In this document: piece by piece, positions 22,294-34,822 of the stretch
How positions within the stretch are numbered: position 1 is the first letter of the stretch
How the letters are laid out: every line of letters begins with the position of its first letter
DNA from: Oppiella nova
Lineage: Eukaryota > Arthropoda > Arachnida > Sarcoptiformes > Oppiidae
Assembly (NCBI GenBank): GCA_905397405.1
Contig: CAJPVJ010000050.1
Location: 11,730 to 49,188 of the forward strand
Reading direction: 5' to 3'
DNA: 37,459 nt
Notes under the pieces: model-generated
The model's input: the letters and a program-made list of their open reading frames with translations, nothing else
Database searches by the model: none
Told to the model about the DNA's origin: nothing
Program-made: the position numbers and the translations under genes

Positions 22294-24188
22294 ATGTATA
22301 GCTATATTCAAAAGTATTTAACTCTTATTATTATGTCTTTAATATATTGTGGTATCAGTTCAAGCGGTAAGTCATGCAAACATTGCTCTCATTTGCCCGT
22401 AAATCATATCAATATAACGTATAATATATGATATCTAAGTATTTATACATTAAATGCCATTCAATTCTATGAAATTCTTGCGATCCATTATATGTTCACT
22501 CGCATCGCATATCACTTTTTTCTACTTTTATCAAATTTTATTCAATTGAATACATTTCCAAAACAGAAATGACTTTTTCATAGGACTCTAGTTTTTTAGA
22601 GGGAGAAGTCGTTCCCTTCAATAGATAGTCATAAGTGGCAAAAGAGGAGAGAGAGGAGAGGATCAAAGTCACCAAATCTGCTCTATATATAGATCCGCTC
22701 TATTCTACACTTTTTTAGTGCATTCCCTCCCTTTCACTCACTTTTGGACACATTTTATGCTAATTCCTAATATTTTTAACAAATACTTTAATACTATTTA
22801 TAATTTTTCAATTTTATATGAAATTATATATTTCTAGTTGTATATATGAACTAAATTATATTACCAAAATTATATATGGTAATGGAAATTGTTTACAATT
22901 ATGAGATTGGTTAGGAATTCTGTGAATTATGTCTGCAAATGAATTAAATAAATGTATGATATCGTATATTAATAATAAGATGTAATAAGGATTTGTCTTA
23001 TAAGGATAAAGTAGAGTAAATTTGTTGACTTAATTGCAGATATTATTTATATAACAAATACATTTGTGGGTCCCATACGATGAATCGGCAGCTTGTAGTC
23101 AATCATTGAGTACTTTCTATTATAACATACAATAGAATTGAGACCTATTTTAGCGTAAAGTTGTTTCACTTATTTAGCACTGCTTTGTATTACATTATAC
23201 TCGTATGGCTTGACTTCTGTTTGTTTGCCATTCGATGACTCGAAAAAGCAATACAAACACATCTATTCTGATGAAAGTCTATCAAATGAGACTGACTTGC
23301 ATTTGTTGCGGTCATCGGACTAGTGTAGTGTCAAACACATCCAGACAATCGCTACATTTTCGCAGACATTTCTACAAATGTTATCAATATTTTATTTACA
23401 AAATACTACTTTAGAATGATTTGTTTTTAAGGTTTAAACTTATAACTTATATTTATAGAATCTATAATATAGATTATTAATGACTTACATCAAAAATATT
23501 TGATTTGTTTGCTTAAAATTCTGTAAGAATAAAAGTTCTATAAAAATAGCTAGTGTTCAGTGAAAATGTAGGATATTTTTCTAAGTCTTGTTTTGTTAAG
23601 CAATAGGTCAGACCTATTGATTTCTGCCTCATGTGTTTAGTGTAGTGATAGGTCTTTGAATGCAATCAAATCTTAACACGAAATTACAAAATAGAATCAA
23701 TTTTTAGTGTTTTGTGAACTATAAGGACAACCATTACGTTAATGTCTTATCAATTGAAAGAAAATCACTTTTTCTGTCAGAAATGTCACAACAAGAAGTT
23801 ATATAAGAATATAATTTATATGAAAATATTAATAATGTGTAGTAAATGAAGACTAAATAAAATCATGGCCCAATCAATTGCTGTTATTAATCGATTTTTG
23901 CTATTTTAATTTAAATGTTTATACAGTATAAACCAAAAAAATCTAATTAATTAAATGAGACATTTAATAGAAAGTCATATAAGAAAAAGCAGTCCTTTGT
24001 GTGAAAATCAATGTCTGGAATGATTGGCAGAAAATCTTTATTATCAAAGAATAAATTGTTTTTCTTATTATTAGAACTTCAGTATTTCAGTTCATTTAGG
24101 CTATAGTTTGTCCATTTACTCACTCTATTGAATAATTACATGAATTTCATATAATTATTGTAATATATCTTATCGGAGAGAGAGGGGG

Positions 24189-24220
<32 letters not shown>

Positions 24221-25422
24221 AGAGAGAGAGCAAATCAGTTTAAACTATTTATTATATAAATAACTCATTTGATTGGTCAAAATAGTGACACATTTTGAAG
24301 CACTCTGAATTAATGACAATTTATACTTAAAATAATCATGGTTAAATTCTCATAAATACTGGTAAAGATTTTTATTTGGTTATAAAACTTTAGTAAATAA
24401 TAAATTGATGGAAGACTCATAAATGAATTGAAAATATAATGAAAAGCCTTTTTATAGTATTGGACCCAAAGGAATGCCCAGATTCCGGTTCATTATATTA
24501 TAGTAAAGACATATCAAAACAAACATTTTTCAAAGGGTTCCACCAAATTAAATGTTAGGTTTAGTGGTTGGATAGTGCCAAATTACCCAGCTATGTTCTC
24601 AACCAATGTAATATATATAGGATAGGAAATTAAAACTTGATTTCTGGTTCTTTACTGTATTAATCAATTAATATACTATATTATGATTTAGTTTTCAAAT
24701 TTTAAAGCATGTAAAGTTTATTAGTTCACATTTAAAGTGTGCATGTTTAATTTGAATAAAGTGACGATTATCTTACGATTTAGCGAAAGTATTACGAAAA
24801 ATCAAACTTTCATTATACTTTTAGTGTTAATACAAATGCAATTTAGTAGTGAAATAAAATTATGACTTAAATTAAGTGAAATGGCTAAAATAAACAAAAC
24901 TCTAATCTTTTAAACTCATTTTCTTAATATATTCTTAAATCTTAAATAACGAGTTCATTAAATAGCACTGAATGCTAATGGTTTGAACACAATTGTAGTT
25001 TTCTATGCTTAATATTACTTTGCAATTATTTGTATCACATTTAGTAATACAATTATTGTGACACATATTACAGCACTAATCATTTGTCTGAAAACAATAT
25101 ACTATATACTGTATTAATCAAAAACACTCGCCAAATTAAAGTTGCAAAAAAGTGTGAATAAATATAACAGAATTCTAAGCGAAAGAAAATGATTACAAAA
25201 CGTTTTGAACATAAAATTCAGTGACTTTGATGAGATATATTGGAGCTTCCAGTAAATGACTAAAATAATAAGTTTTATCAATAATTTTGTAAATTAAATT
25301 GGATGGGCCAACACGTGCTCAGAATATTGTGAGTTTTTAAGCAATTTGTCATTTATTTTGCTATTTTTGTGAATTCTTCGGAACACTTTCATCGATATAA
25401 CCGGTGCTCACGAGTGAAACAC

Positions 25423-25468
<46 letters not shown>

Positions 25469-28400
25469 TCCTCTATCAATAATGTATGCTCTCCTCAACG
25501 AGTTTGTAGAGTACTCTACAGTAGAATAACTTTATTTTAATGCATTTTATATAATCAAATGAATTTATTAAAATTTATGAGCTATACTATAGAAAGGGTA
25601 AAGGCTTTTGTGCTCCATTACTCCGCCACTCTTATATACAGTACTAGTTATTCAATAAATATACAAAAATTTGATCGATTTTTCAATCGAGAGTAGAATT
25701 TAGCAAATATTTAAATTTCTCTGAGAAAACATTTAATCGCCGAATATTGACATAAAACTAATCGATTAATCACTTTATATGTCAATATTCCGGATTGACT
25801 TCTATATTGCAGGTAATTAACTGTTTATTTTTGCTTTATATTCAATTAACTAGCAAATATCCTATGTTATTATTTTTAGATAATCTGTGGGTTTATGTTT
25901 AAAACAATTAAGAATGTTATCAAACATTTTAATTTAATTTATATTAAACATATTAAACTCATTATATTTGAGATTCTTTTGTATGAGTATAGCATACAAT
26001 AAGTTAGCAAATTAACACAAAATTTGATAATATTAACAAATTGGTTTGCAAATGATCAGTAAAAATAAGCCTGACGTGAAAACTAATAATTTTGTTAAAT
26101 TCAAATTATTGCTTGTTTTATCATATCGTTAGCGAAAAAGCCGTGACTTTAAGGAATAAATTTTGTTTATATTTATAGTCTAAGAGCACATCAATCATAT
26201 ATTGGTCCCTATTTTGAGAACTTATTTGAATATTCATGAGATTATCAAATGTTCAAAATTAATCAGAAGTGTTACTCTTATCTATAATAAAGTGGATATA
26301 AATGGTCTCTCATTCATATCACATTCCCTTAATTGCCATTTGTGTTTCACATTAACACCAAATTTATTTATTGTCATTATTTTTGTTATTAATAAATTAA
26401 TCAATTTTTTATATAAATTAGCAAATTTTAATAATGCTTTGTGAAAATGAAATGCTAATTACAACTATAAATGAAATTTTACTAATTTTTCTCGTATAAT
26501 GAATGTCTGAAAATAACTTTTTACACATTTATTAATATCTTTTACAAATCATTAATTTATTTTAAATATGCAAATTACTTATATTTTATATAAATATATG
26601 ATATAGTCTTTTATAAAAACAACTAAAAGACCTTTTGTCCTATAATTGAAATCTTTCAGTAAGATATGGAAAACATTAACTCAAATGTTTATTATGAATA
26701 CGTGTTTTAATCTAAACTTCAAATGTTTAATTTAAATTACACATATAGTAATTAAAAACATACACCTTTTGTTTATTAAAAACACTACATATAATACAGT
26801 ATAACTATTTTTTAATTACTTATAGAAATCTTTTATTAAACTATCAGTTATATTTTTAGATGATTTCTATAATAAATGAATGCAATATTTAATAATAAAT
26901 ATTTTTATATTAATATAATAAAAATGTTCTCTAAGCTTGAAAGTAATTTTTAATAAGCTAATTATAATATGAGAATTATTTAATAAAAACAATTAATAAA
27001 TTTATTTATAAATTAATTAAATTGTTTTTATTATTTGGAGACATTCTTAATCAGCAATTAATTCAATGAAGAGCTGGTATTATAACAAAGAATTAACAAT
27101 TTAATCAAAGGTATTATATTTAAGTGATTGAATGACTGGATTGGAAATAAGAGCTGATTATTCATTAGACAAAAATTCTCATCTGTTTAGCGCTCAATAG
27201 GAATTGCAATCCATTCTTAAGATTCCGTTTCTTAACTAAATATTAAGTTTATTCCTATTATTAATGGATTGGAAATAAGAGCTGATTATTCATTAGACAA
27301 AAATTCTCATCTGTTTAGCGCTCAATAGGAATTGCAATCCATTCTTAAGATTCCGTTTCTTAACTAAATATTAAGTTTATTCCTATTATTAATACAATTT
27401 CCAGAATTGGTACAGAAGTGCACTTCTCATCAGATTAAATATCTTATCATTTTCGAAATAAATAGTCCAACCATTTGTCAAAATAATCTCTTATTTCTGT
27501 TTATATTTTGATAGAAAAATAAAACTCTTTCAAAAATATCTTTTTTATAATCTTTAATTATAAATATATATCAAGTTTTATTTCATTATTAAAAAGTTTC
27601 ATATATTTTTTCATTCTGATTGCATTGCATCAAAACATTGCTTATTTGATAATATTTCGAAATTTCGAAAAATGTTGTATTAAAAGCTCTAGATGCTTTT
27701 TAAAGATAAATGAAAATTTTAGATTATTTTAGATTACATTTACTATAAGTTAGTACTCACCATTTTCAGTTTTATAAATGATGCTATTTTGAAAGTTTAT
27801 CATTCTTATAAATATTTAACAGTAAATAAAATAGTTATTTGACCAAAGTATGAATGTATTGTATCAATAACAGTTATTAAATAACTATTTTAACCATGTC
27901 ATGATTTTATTAAATATTTTAAAGGTTGAAAAAAAGTACAGGGTATGTACATTTAATACAGCATATTTTTGTTGATTTTTAGACTACTTTGAGTTTTGCT
28001 TTAAAGCGTAATAAAAATCTTAATTTTTATATTAAGACATTAACTCAAACCTAACACTACTTTTACTATGAATTCAATTGAAATAAACGTTAATGACATT
28101 AAATTATAAAATAATGTTTATTTAAAACAAACGTCTAAACTCACAGATTCTTAAGGCGAAACATTTTGAATTTAGATTAGTTATGGGTATTATTTCCTTA
28201 ATAAACAGTGAATAATATATTCTCTCTCCAATTTACAATAGCTTTGTATTATATTTACTATAAAATTACAGTAAAGTCTACTCAAATATAAAGTTTCACT
28301 TCTAAGATAACTATGATAATCAGACAATTACTCGTTTTATTTATATACATACCAGTACATGACTTGCCTAACCTTATACTTGATGTTTATAAGAGTTGCC

Positions 28401-31400
28401 GTATGTTTGCAATGTTTGTTTGTTTGAAAATAACTTCAATTTATGACAACTTTAATTATGAATTATTATTCAAACTTGAATTGAACTCAAACTACAAAAT
28501 CGTTAAAAACACAAAAAATAGTATTCATTTGAAATTTCAGTTCAGTTTACGTCAATTCACTCTTTAGTCTTATCTCTGATAATAAAATAAAAAGAGTTTT
28601 TAAAAATAAACGAAACGAACGAATCTCACAAAAAGATTTGTTAAATCTTTACAAAATGAAAGTAAAGGATATAAAGTTTATATGAATGCAATTACTTCTA
28701 CAGTCTATCACTGGTTTCGACACATTTAAGACTTTTGATAAATAATATGAGATATGACTATTGTTACTGTATATATAATTTCGATCAAATTTCGTATGTA
28801 AATTATACAAACTAATTTACATTTCATTTGTTTAAAATAAGAATTGTTAATTAGTTTGCTAGCCAATTTAGTTTATTACTTTTATACACTAGAATTTATC
28901 AATTAGTCTTAACATGATCAATTATTGTATCCAAAATAATGTAATAGATTTGTTTTAATTATTATACAACAATTCAGAATAATGGTTAAGTTTTGTAATT
29001 TGCATTAAATACAATGGAAACAATACTTTAATTAAATGAGTATTTAAAATCATTTACGATAAACTTTATATTCTTTATAGCTAAATATCTCATATTGGTT
29101 ACATTGACACTCTTTGGTGAAAATATTAAACAAATAGGAGTATACTTTTAGACATAATTTCGTGAAAACCCATTAATCAAAAATATCTATTTTTTGTTTA
29201 CTCAGCACATCAAACAGTTAAAATTAAAAATATATATAATTTTTCACGAAGACAAATAATATATAACACTATAATAGTGTAAAAATGGACATTGAAAAAT
29301 TCATACCATAATAGTCGAATAAAACATACTGAATTATACAATGTATACACGATATAGTTATACATTTATGTATTACATTATTTGGTAAAAGTATTTTTGC
29401 TGCACTACCACTGAGTTGTGCAGTGATCCATAGGTTGTGTTATTGGCTATACTTCATAGGAGTTTGTTTATTGTATATAAGTCTTACAGTGCATACATAC
29501 AGTGTATAGATGAGGGATGAGGACTGAAAGGACTGATAGAGACTAGTAGTCACTACTGTATAGCTTATAACAAATGTTTGTTATAATAAACATATTTTCT
29601 AAACCTATCGCTCACTTTGACTATAAATAATAAAATTAATGAAAGAAAGTATAGTTAGAATAAGTTATGGATATAACAAATAGTAAGACTTAATTGTGTC
29701 GAGGATTAGCATAAAATGATTTGAGACATTTGATTTGGTATCACATATAATATGATCACATACTATGTCGGGGTTAGTCTGGATCGATGTGTTTGCAAAC
29801 TTAACTAAAGGATGGCTTATTAGCTTATATTGTGATAGCATTAGAGGGAATGTACGGCTGGATAACTGTGTGGATGGCTGTGTGGAGGGATGTATGGCTG
29901 GATGTGCTGTATGGGCGCACAAATGCCAGGACTCGAGCATTCATTTCTAGCAAACACTCTCTGTTTCTATGAATCAATAGTTTGCAAACATATAAAAGAG
30001 CAAAACGGTTGAGCTCTCCCTAAATGTATCGTACATTTGGTGTATTTTTTGAGCATAAAGTGAACATAAATGACAGATAAGAGTGACATATAAATTGATT
30101 TCAAGCAAACAGATATCATGTATGTGTCAAATGGAAAATTATTTGCATATTTCTAATACATTATTTAAATTCAGGTCAACAACCAAATGGAGTCTCTTCA
30201 CTAAGCGATTCTGTTGTACAGAATGACAAAACTCGTCAAAAATCATTACCACCCGTGCAATCATCCCATTCCCCCTTAAATAGTTTAAACCAATTAAGAA
30301 TGATTGAAGAAAAGGCTGTCCCTAAGAATGTCACCGCACAGATCGGTCATCCCGTGTATCTCCATTGCATAGTAGAGCCTATTGGCGATAAAATGGTAGG
30401 AATTGTATTGCAATCACATCCAAGTCATTAATATCTGTTTTCAATGATAAATACTGTTTAATGCAATTAATTTAGGTTTCATGGATTCGTTTACGTGATT
30501 TCCATTTACTAACAGTAGGTTTACTAACTTATATATCGGATGACCGGTTTGTTATACGACACGGAACTCTCCAGTCCAACGACTGGGCCCTACAAATCAA
30601 ACATGTCGTTCCCGATGATGAAGGTATCACTTGCTCTAAACAGTAGGTTTACTAACTTATATATCGGATGACCGGTTTGTTATACGACACGGAACTCTCC
30701 AGTCCAACGACTGGGCCCTACAAATCAAACATGTCGTTCCCGATGATGAAGGTATCACTTGCTCTCTATCTCTCATTCTCTCTCTCTCTCTCTCTCTCCC
30801 TCTCTCTCTCTCTCTATCCCTCTCTCCCTGTGGCTCTCACTCCACATCACCACTCCATCAATAAATCATAACATTTGCCTTATTATATGTCACCGAGGCT
30901 CATATTTATTGCTTTACTCCTACTTATGCTGTTTTTGTTTTGTTTCTCATTTACCTCATAAATATTGAACTCTATTTTAATGCAATTCTCACTTGTATGC
31001 ATTTAATTTGATTTGCAGGTCTATATGAGTGCCAAATCAACTCCGATCCCCCTCGAAGTCAGTAAGTATTACATTCATAAATATATGTAACAATATTATG
31101 CACTCTATTATCTTCACCTCATGTTCTGAGATATTTGGTATTAGGTTTCAGTTGTATTTTTGTTTGAACAGCACTTTTGTCTTTTTATACCGTATATGCT
31201 TTCTATTTGATTTATACTAACATTATAATATACCCTTTAAACAAAAAAGCAAATAATAAAAAAGAAATTTAGAATATAATTATTATCATACATAATATAA
31301 TTAATTATGTGGTATTCTTTACAGGTATTACTACTTACAAGTCGTCGGTATGTCTATTATTCATATTATTTCATAAATATTCTCATATTCTGTACAAAAG

Positions 31401-32985
31401 ATATTTTATATGATACAGAGATTAGTCACTATTGAAAGAACAGGAAAATAATAGTTATTTGAATTGATTAAAGAATAGCATTTGTCGTCATTATGAACGG
31501 CAACGTTAAGTGTGACCCGGGGCTCGATCTTCACTCAATGCTCAGTGATATGAAAACGTTATAACTTATTGTACTCTATATATAGTCAAGATTAATGAAT
31601 ACACTCTCCAACGTGACAGTAGAATATGGTTTCGAGAATACAATAATTTCATTTAAATCCATTTATTGGACAAATATTTTTTGCTTTTCATTCAATCCCT
31701 TACTTTTAGTAATAGTGTTAAATAATAAGGAATGAGATGTGAGTTAATTAGTGAGATAGCGTTGAATTGGCGACAAAACATGACTACAGAATATGTGTGG
31801 TGTATGTCTGACATTGTCTGTACTGATGTGCAAATGTATTGTAGTTCCTGTGGCTGAGATGGTGGGTCAGCCGGACATGTTTGTACGCGCGGGTGCTGTA
31901 ATAAACCTAACGTGTGTGATATCACGTTCACCCGAATCGCCAGCATTTGTGTTTTGGTACCACAACCACCGTATGATTAATTATGACTACAATTCCATTG
32001 GAAGGGGAGAGATATCGGTGCAGAAAGACTCGTCCAAAAGTGATGCCGTCATTTCACGACTGGTTATCCGTTCAGCCAAACTGCACGACAGCGGCAACTA
32101 TACGTGTGCTGCCAGTAATGCTCAGCCGACTTCCCTATATGTGCACGTATTACAGGGTAATCATGATCTTAATACCGTTCCCCCCATTACAACGCATGCA
32201 TCCATTAGATTATAGATTGTTTTCGTCTCAAACATATATATCTTAATATCAAGTTTTCATAAACTGAATGCTTTGCAAAAACTATAATCGCATTACATAT
32301 GAAAGTTATAATAGAGTTAATCCCTTCGCTTACACTCATGTTATGAGTTGTTGTCGTATTTGTGGCTTATATGACATGAAAATGTTTGTCTTTCAATAAA
32401 ATAAATATAAACTCGTAATCCATAATCAAAATGATGAGTGATTTGTTTAAACAAAACTCCTTTTCACAGTAATTCAGCTTAATTTGAGTACCCGTTTTAG
32501 TAAACGTTTTGGTTTCTGTTTATCCCATTTATAGAAACTTTATATACAGTATAATACAAGTATAGCGAAAAAAAATATGTATTAATAATCAATAGATATT
32601 TGTCTCCACTTTTTTCCCACTCAACACTAAACTATCGAAACATTGAAAGATTTTCTCCAACATTAGGGTAAACTGTTTTTAAACAAAAACACACAAACAA
32701 TTTAAGTGCAGATAATTTAGTTTAACAAATGTTTTTCAAATAAGTGAACCGAAATCTTTGTGTGCAATCATATTAATCAAGTTTATTGTTTATACGGTTA
32801 TTGTAGGAGAAAAACGTTTATCGAGTAGAATACAGAACGACCAGCCATTCAATGAACTCAACGCTAGCGATACCAACGATACCACATCCCTGTGCTCTAC
32901 ATACCGGTCAACCAATATTGTCTTCATCTTCATTATGATTGCATTGCGATTGCAATTCAGTGATCATTTGCCGCTCTTTACGTAA
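22294..32985 (+). CDS. Dpr-family two-immunoglobulin cell-surface protein (seven exons)
   Basis: Proposed exons are 22294-22366, 30175-30395, 30476-30623, 31019-31061, 31325-31347 (23 nt), 31845-32156 and 32807-32985. All junctions are GT-AG and phases agree, giving 332 residues. Exon 1 encodes a signal peptide (MYSYIQKYLTLIIMSLIYCG) with an in-frame stop two codons upstream and a GTAAGT donor. Ig1 has VTAQIGHPVYLHC, the Dpr hallmark VSWIRLRDFHLLTVGLLTY and DDEGLYECQI. Ig2 has GAVINLTC, FVFWYHNHRMINY and DSGNYTC. The last exon ends in a hydrophobic stretch (IVFIFIMIALRL), as in GPI-anchored or membrane Dprs. Dpr proteins bind DIP partners to specify neuronal contacts. The exon copy at 30639-30751 is an assembly repeat and should be skipped. 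The Ig part is certain; exon 1 is inferred across 7.8 kb. Confidence 0.85.
24175..24230. repeat. GA-rich microsatellite
   Basis: About 56 bp of nearly pure AG dinucleotides with G-run interruptions. Confidence 0.95.
25424..25465. repeat. (GA)n microsatellite
   Basis: About 42 bp of uninterrupted GA repeat. Confidence 0.95.
27137..27391. repeat. 127-bp block printed twice (contig overlap)
   Basis: 27137-27263 and 27265-27391 are identical, with one 'a' at 27264 between them; identity happens to run on for two more bases. The geometry is the same as at 1973-2227 and 30511-30765, which points to an unmerged assembly overlap rather than a tandem duplication. Confidence 0.85.
30511..30765. repeat. 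127-bp block printed twice across a dpr exon (contig overlap)
   Basis: 30511-30637 and 30639-30765 are identical for exactly 127 bp, with a single 'a' at 30638. The block spans the second half of the Ig1 exon and its donor. The second copy has no acceptor of its own and cannot be spliced in as an exon. Confidence 0.9.
30762..30828. repeat. (TC)n microsatellite in a dpr intron
   Basis: About 67 bp of CT dinucleotides with small interruptions, directly after the contig join. Simple repeats next to joins are common assembly break points. Confidence 0.9.
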
Positions 32986-34756
32986 AGGGTTAGCAATAGC
33001 CGTATGTGTGCGACACTATAGACAGGGAATGGCTTTAATCAAAAGGGTATTCAAATATAATCTATAATATTATATATTCTCACGAAACAAGCGATTCCTT
33101 GTCTATAACTTATGTGTACAGTAGAGAAGTGAGAGTTTGCAAAATGTTCAAATGTACATGATTATTTTGTTTGCGATATAACTGGGAGGGGTATACGACA
33201 CAAGAGGCACTGATTTGCGTACTTTGTATCTCTTACGAAACAAAGATGTGATGGTTTGCCACCACTTAATCACTTAATCCAACGCTGAAGACATCGAATC
33301 TCTATCATCTCCTGCATTGTCATCATTGGTATCATTCCATTGGAAATGCATTACAACTGATACTCATGTGTGAGTTCAACCAAAATTGAACTGACATTTG
33401 CATTGTCTGTCTTTGCATTATTATAATTGATTGTAAAATAATATAAACCAAGAGTTATTGCTCTGAATAGTGATTAGGAAGTATTGATAACTCATGTATA
33501 TATTATTAGAGTATAATTATAATTATATATTATACTTATTTCTAATTACATTTCACAATAGAATTGTCGATAATATAACAACTGTATGAAAATATATGCA
33601 ATTTATATCATATAATGTTTAAAAGTGTGAAATTAACTACAATTATGATTAATTGGTTGCTTATTAAAAAATATATCAATTTCTTCCGATAATTACATCA
33701 CTGAAATAACTGAACAAATATTTAAATATGTTGTAAATTATTTATTAAAAATCATTTCTTTGAATAAAACAAATGAATTTCAAATGAATTTCTATTTATT
33801 TATTTAAGTTTAACTAAAAGTCAAACATTTAATTAGATTTCTTTGAGAAGATTTAAATAGAAAATCATAAATCAAAGAAAATTGAGTTTATATTGATTTT
33901 CGTATTCAATTCACTATTCATTAATGAGTCGATAAATTGAATCTTTAAATAGTTTCAAATTATTTGATACAATGAAAACGTAATGATTTGTTTCAAAAGT
34001 TTGATCAATAATTTATTCATTAACTTATTGTACTTATCTTTTACTATTAAAATAATTCTTGAAACAAACTTTAATTTCATGTAATAATGCATATTTGTAA
34101 TGAATATATTAAATTATATAATAATAGTTAGGAAAAAAATAATAATTTCATTAATGTTATTCATAGTATTGTTTATAAACAAAAGCTAATTTAGGAAGTT
34201 TTTGTAGACATTTTAAAACTTTCATTTAAATTGATTTAATTATTGATTAAGTTTTTTATTAAAATAAATGAAAATATATTATTCGCTCGTTTAATAAAAG
34301 ACATTAGCATTCGTGCCAAACAGGCATTTGTTGTATTATATGATTATACAGAGTATAGAGGGATAGAAGGATAGGGAGAGCGCCGTTGATATGAAGCCCG
34401 GACTACTCCACTGTATAATAATAGCGACAATTCTGTAGAAAGCTATATGTCCTCAATTGTGTACTACAGTTCACTACAAACACAATGCCGTTCCAGTTGT
34501 GAATGACTTGTGAATTGAATGATACACAATATGACTCTTAATCTATTGTATACATTATATGTAATTTAAATTGAATTTTTAAGTCTTGTTAGACATGCTT
34601 TAGTTAAACACATAACACTGTGTTGTTCTGTTGGCAGTCAAACAGTCAAACAAATCTTAATAATCTTTTAGCACTCTTTGGGGTAATATTGACTTTCACG
34701 CAGTTTTTGACATAAAATCGGTTCAACATTTGCAGCAGAAATGAGACCAAAAAGCA
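32986..34756. other. Spacer between the dpr-like gene and the aquaporin-like exon
   Basis: AT-rich, without a supported gene. GC rises modestly at about 33000-33420 (dpr 3' UTR or downstream) and again at about 34310-34520 and 34600-34756, just before the aquaporin-like exon, where a promoter or 5' UTR would be expected. Confidence 0.4.
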
Positions 34757-34822
34757 ATGATAACAGAGAAACTGTTTGCCAGAGAATTCTTCGCAGAATT
34801 TATGGGAACATTCAGTTTAATT
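34757..34822 (+). CDS. Probable first coding exon of an aquaporin (MIP family) gene, partial
   Basis: The ATG at 34757 opens 22 codons, MITEKLFAREFFAEFMGTFS plus LI, up to a GTAAGC donor at 34823. The REFxAEFxGTFxLI pattern is the start of transmembrane helix 1 in aquaporins and aquaglyceroporins, and splicing inside this helix is plausible. A stop lies in frame 15 bp upstream, supporting the start. No NPA-box exon is visible in the remaining 2.6 kb, so later exons must lie beyond the window or the gene is incomplete. The exon is short, so the call depends on the motif. Confidence 0.55.

Larger units (their letters stand above)
22367..30174 (+). other. Proposed 7.8-kb first intron of the dpr-like gene
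   Basis: Very AT-rich, with no supported coding exon on either strand. It holds two GA microsatellites, a 127-bp assembly repeat at 27.2 kb, small palindromes and islands of higher GC (about 22600-22740, 23200-23350, 29395-29560, 29765-29950). The long first intron typical of neuronal cell-surface genes would hold regulatory elements, but none can be named from sequence. Alternative first exons are possible. Confidence 0.45.

Noticed and set aside
23280-23420. Higher-GC island with a short frame (MRLTCICCGHR...)
   Set aside because: No recognisable domain, no splice context, too short to support as a gene.
27137-27391. Tandem duplication in the intron
   Set aside because: Same 127+1 geometry as the other joins, best explained by unmerged contig overlap.
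28313-28567. 84-codon open frame with a hydrophobic start, considered as a dpr first exon
   Set aside because: No good donor in the needed phase and no signal-peptide cleavage pattern; the exon at 22294 fits better.
29565-29586. Inverted repeat TTATAACAAA-TG-TTTGTTATAA
   Set aside because: Short AT-rich palindrome of a kind expected by chance in several kb of such DNA; no associated feature.
29765-29950. Cys-rich 61-codon frame (CVDGCVEGCMAGC), considered as a small secreted peptide
   Set aside because: No signal peptide; the cysteines arise from a short TGTGTGGATGG-like nucleotide repeat.
30511-30765. Tandem duplication of a dpr Ig exon, as in mutually exclusive exons
   Set aside because: The copies are exactly 127 bp plus one 'a', as at two unrelated loci, and the second copy lacks its own acceptor and the first part of the exon.
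30668-30968. Ser/Leu-rich frames at about 30.8 kb
   Set aside because: Translation of the CT microsatellite inside an intron.
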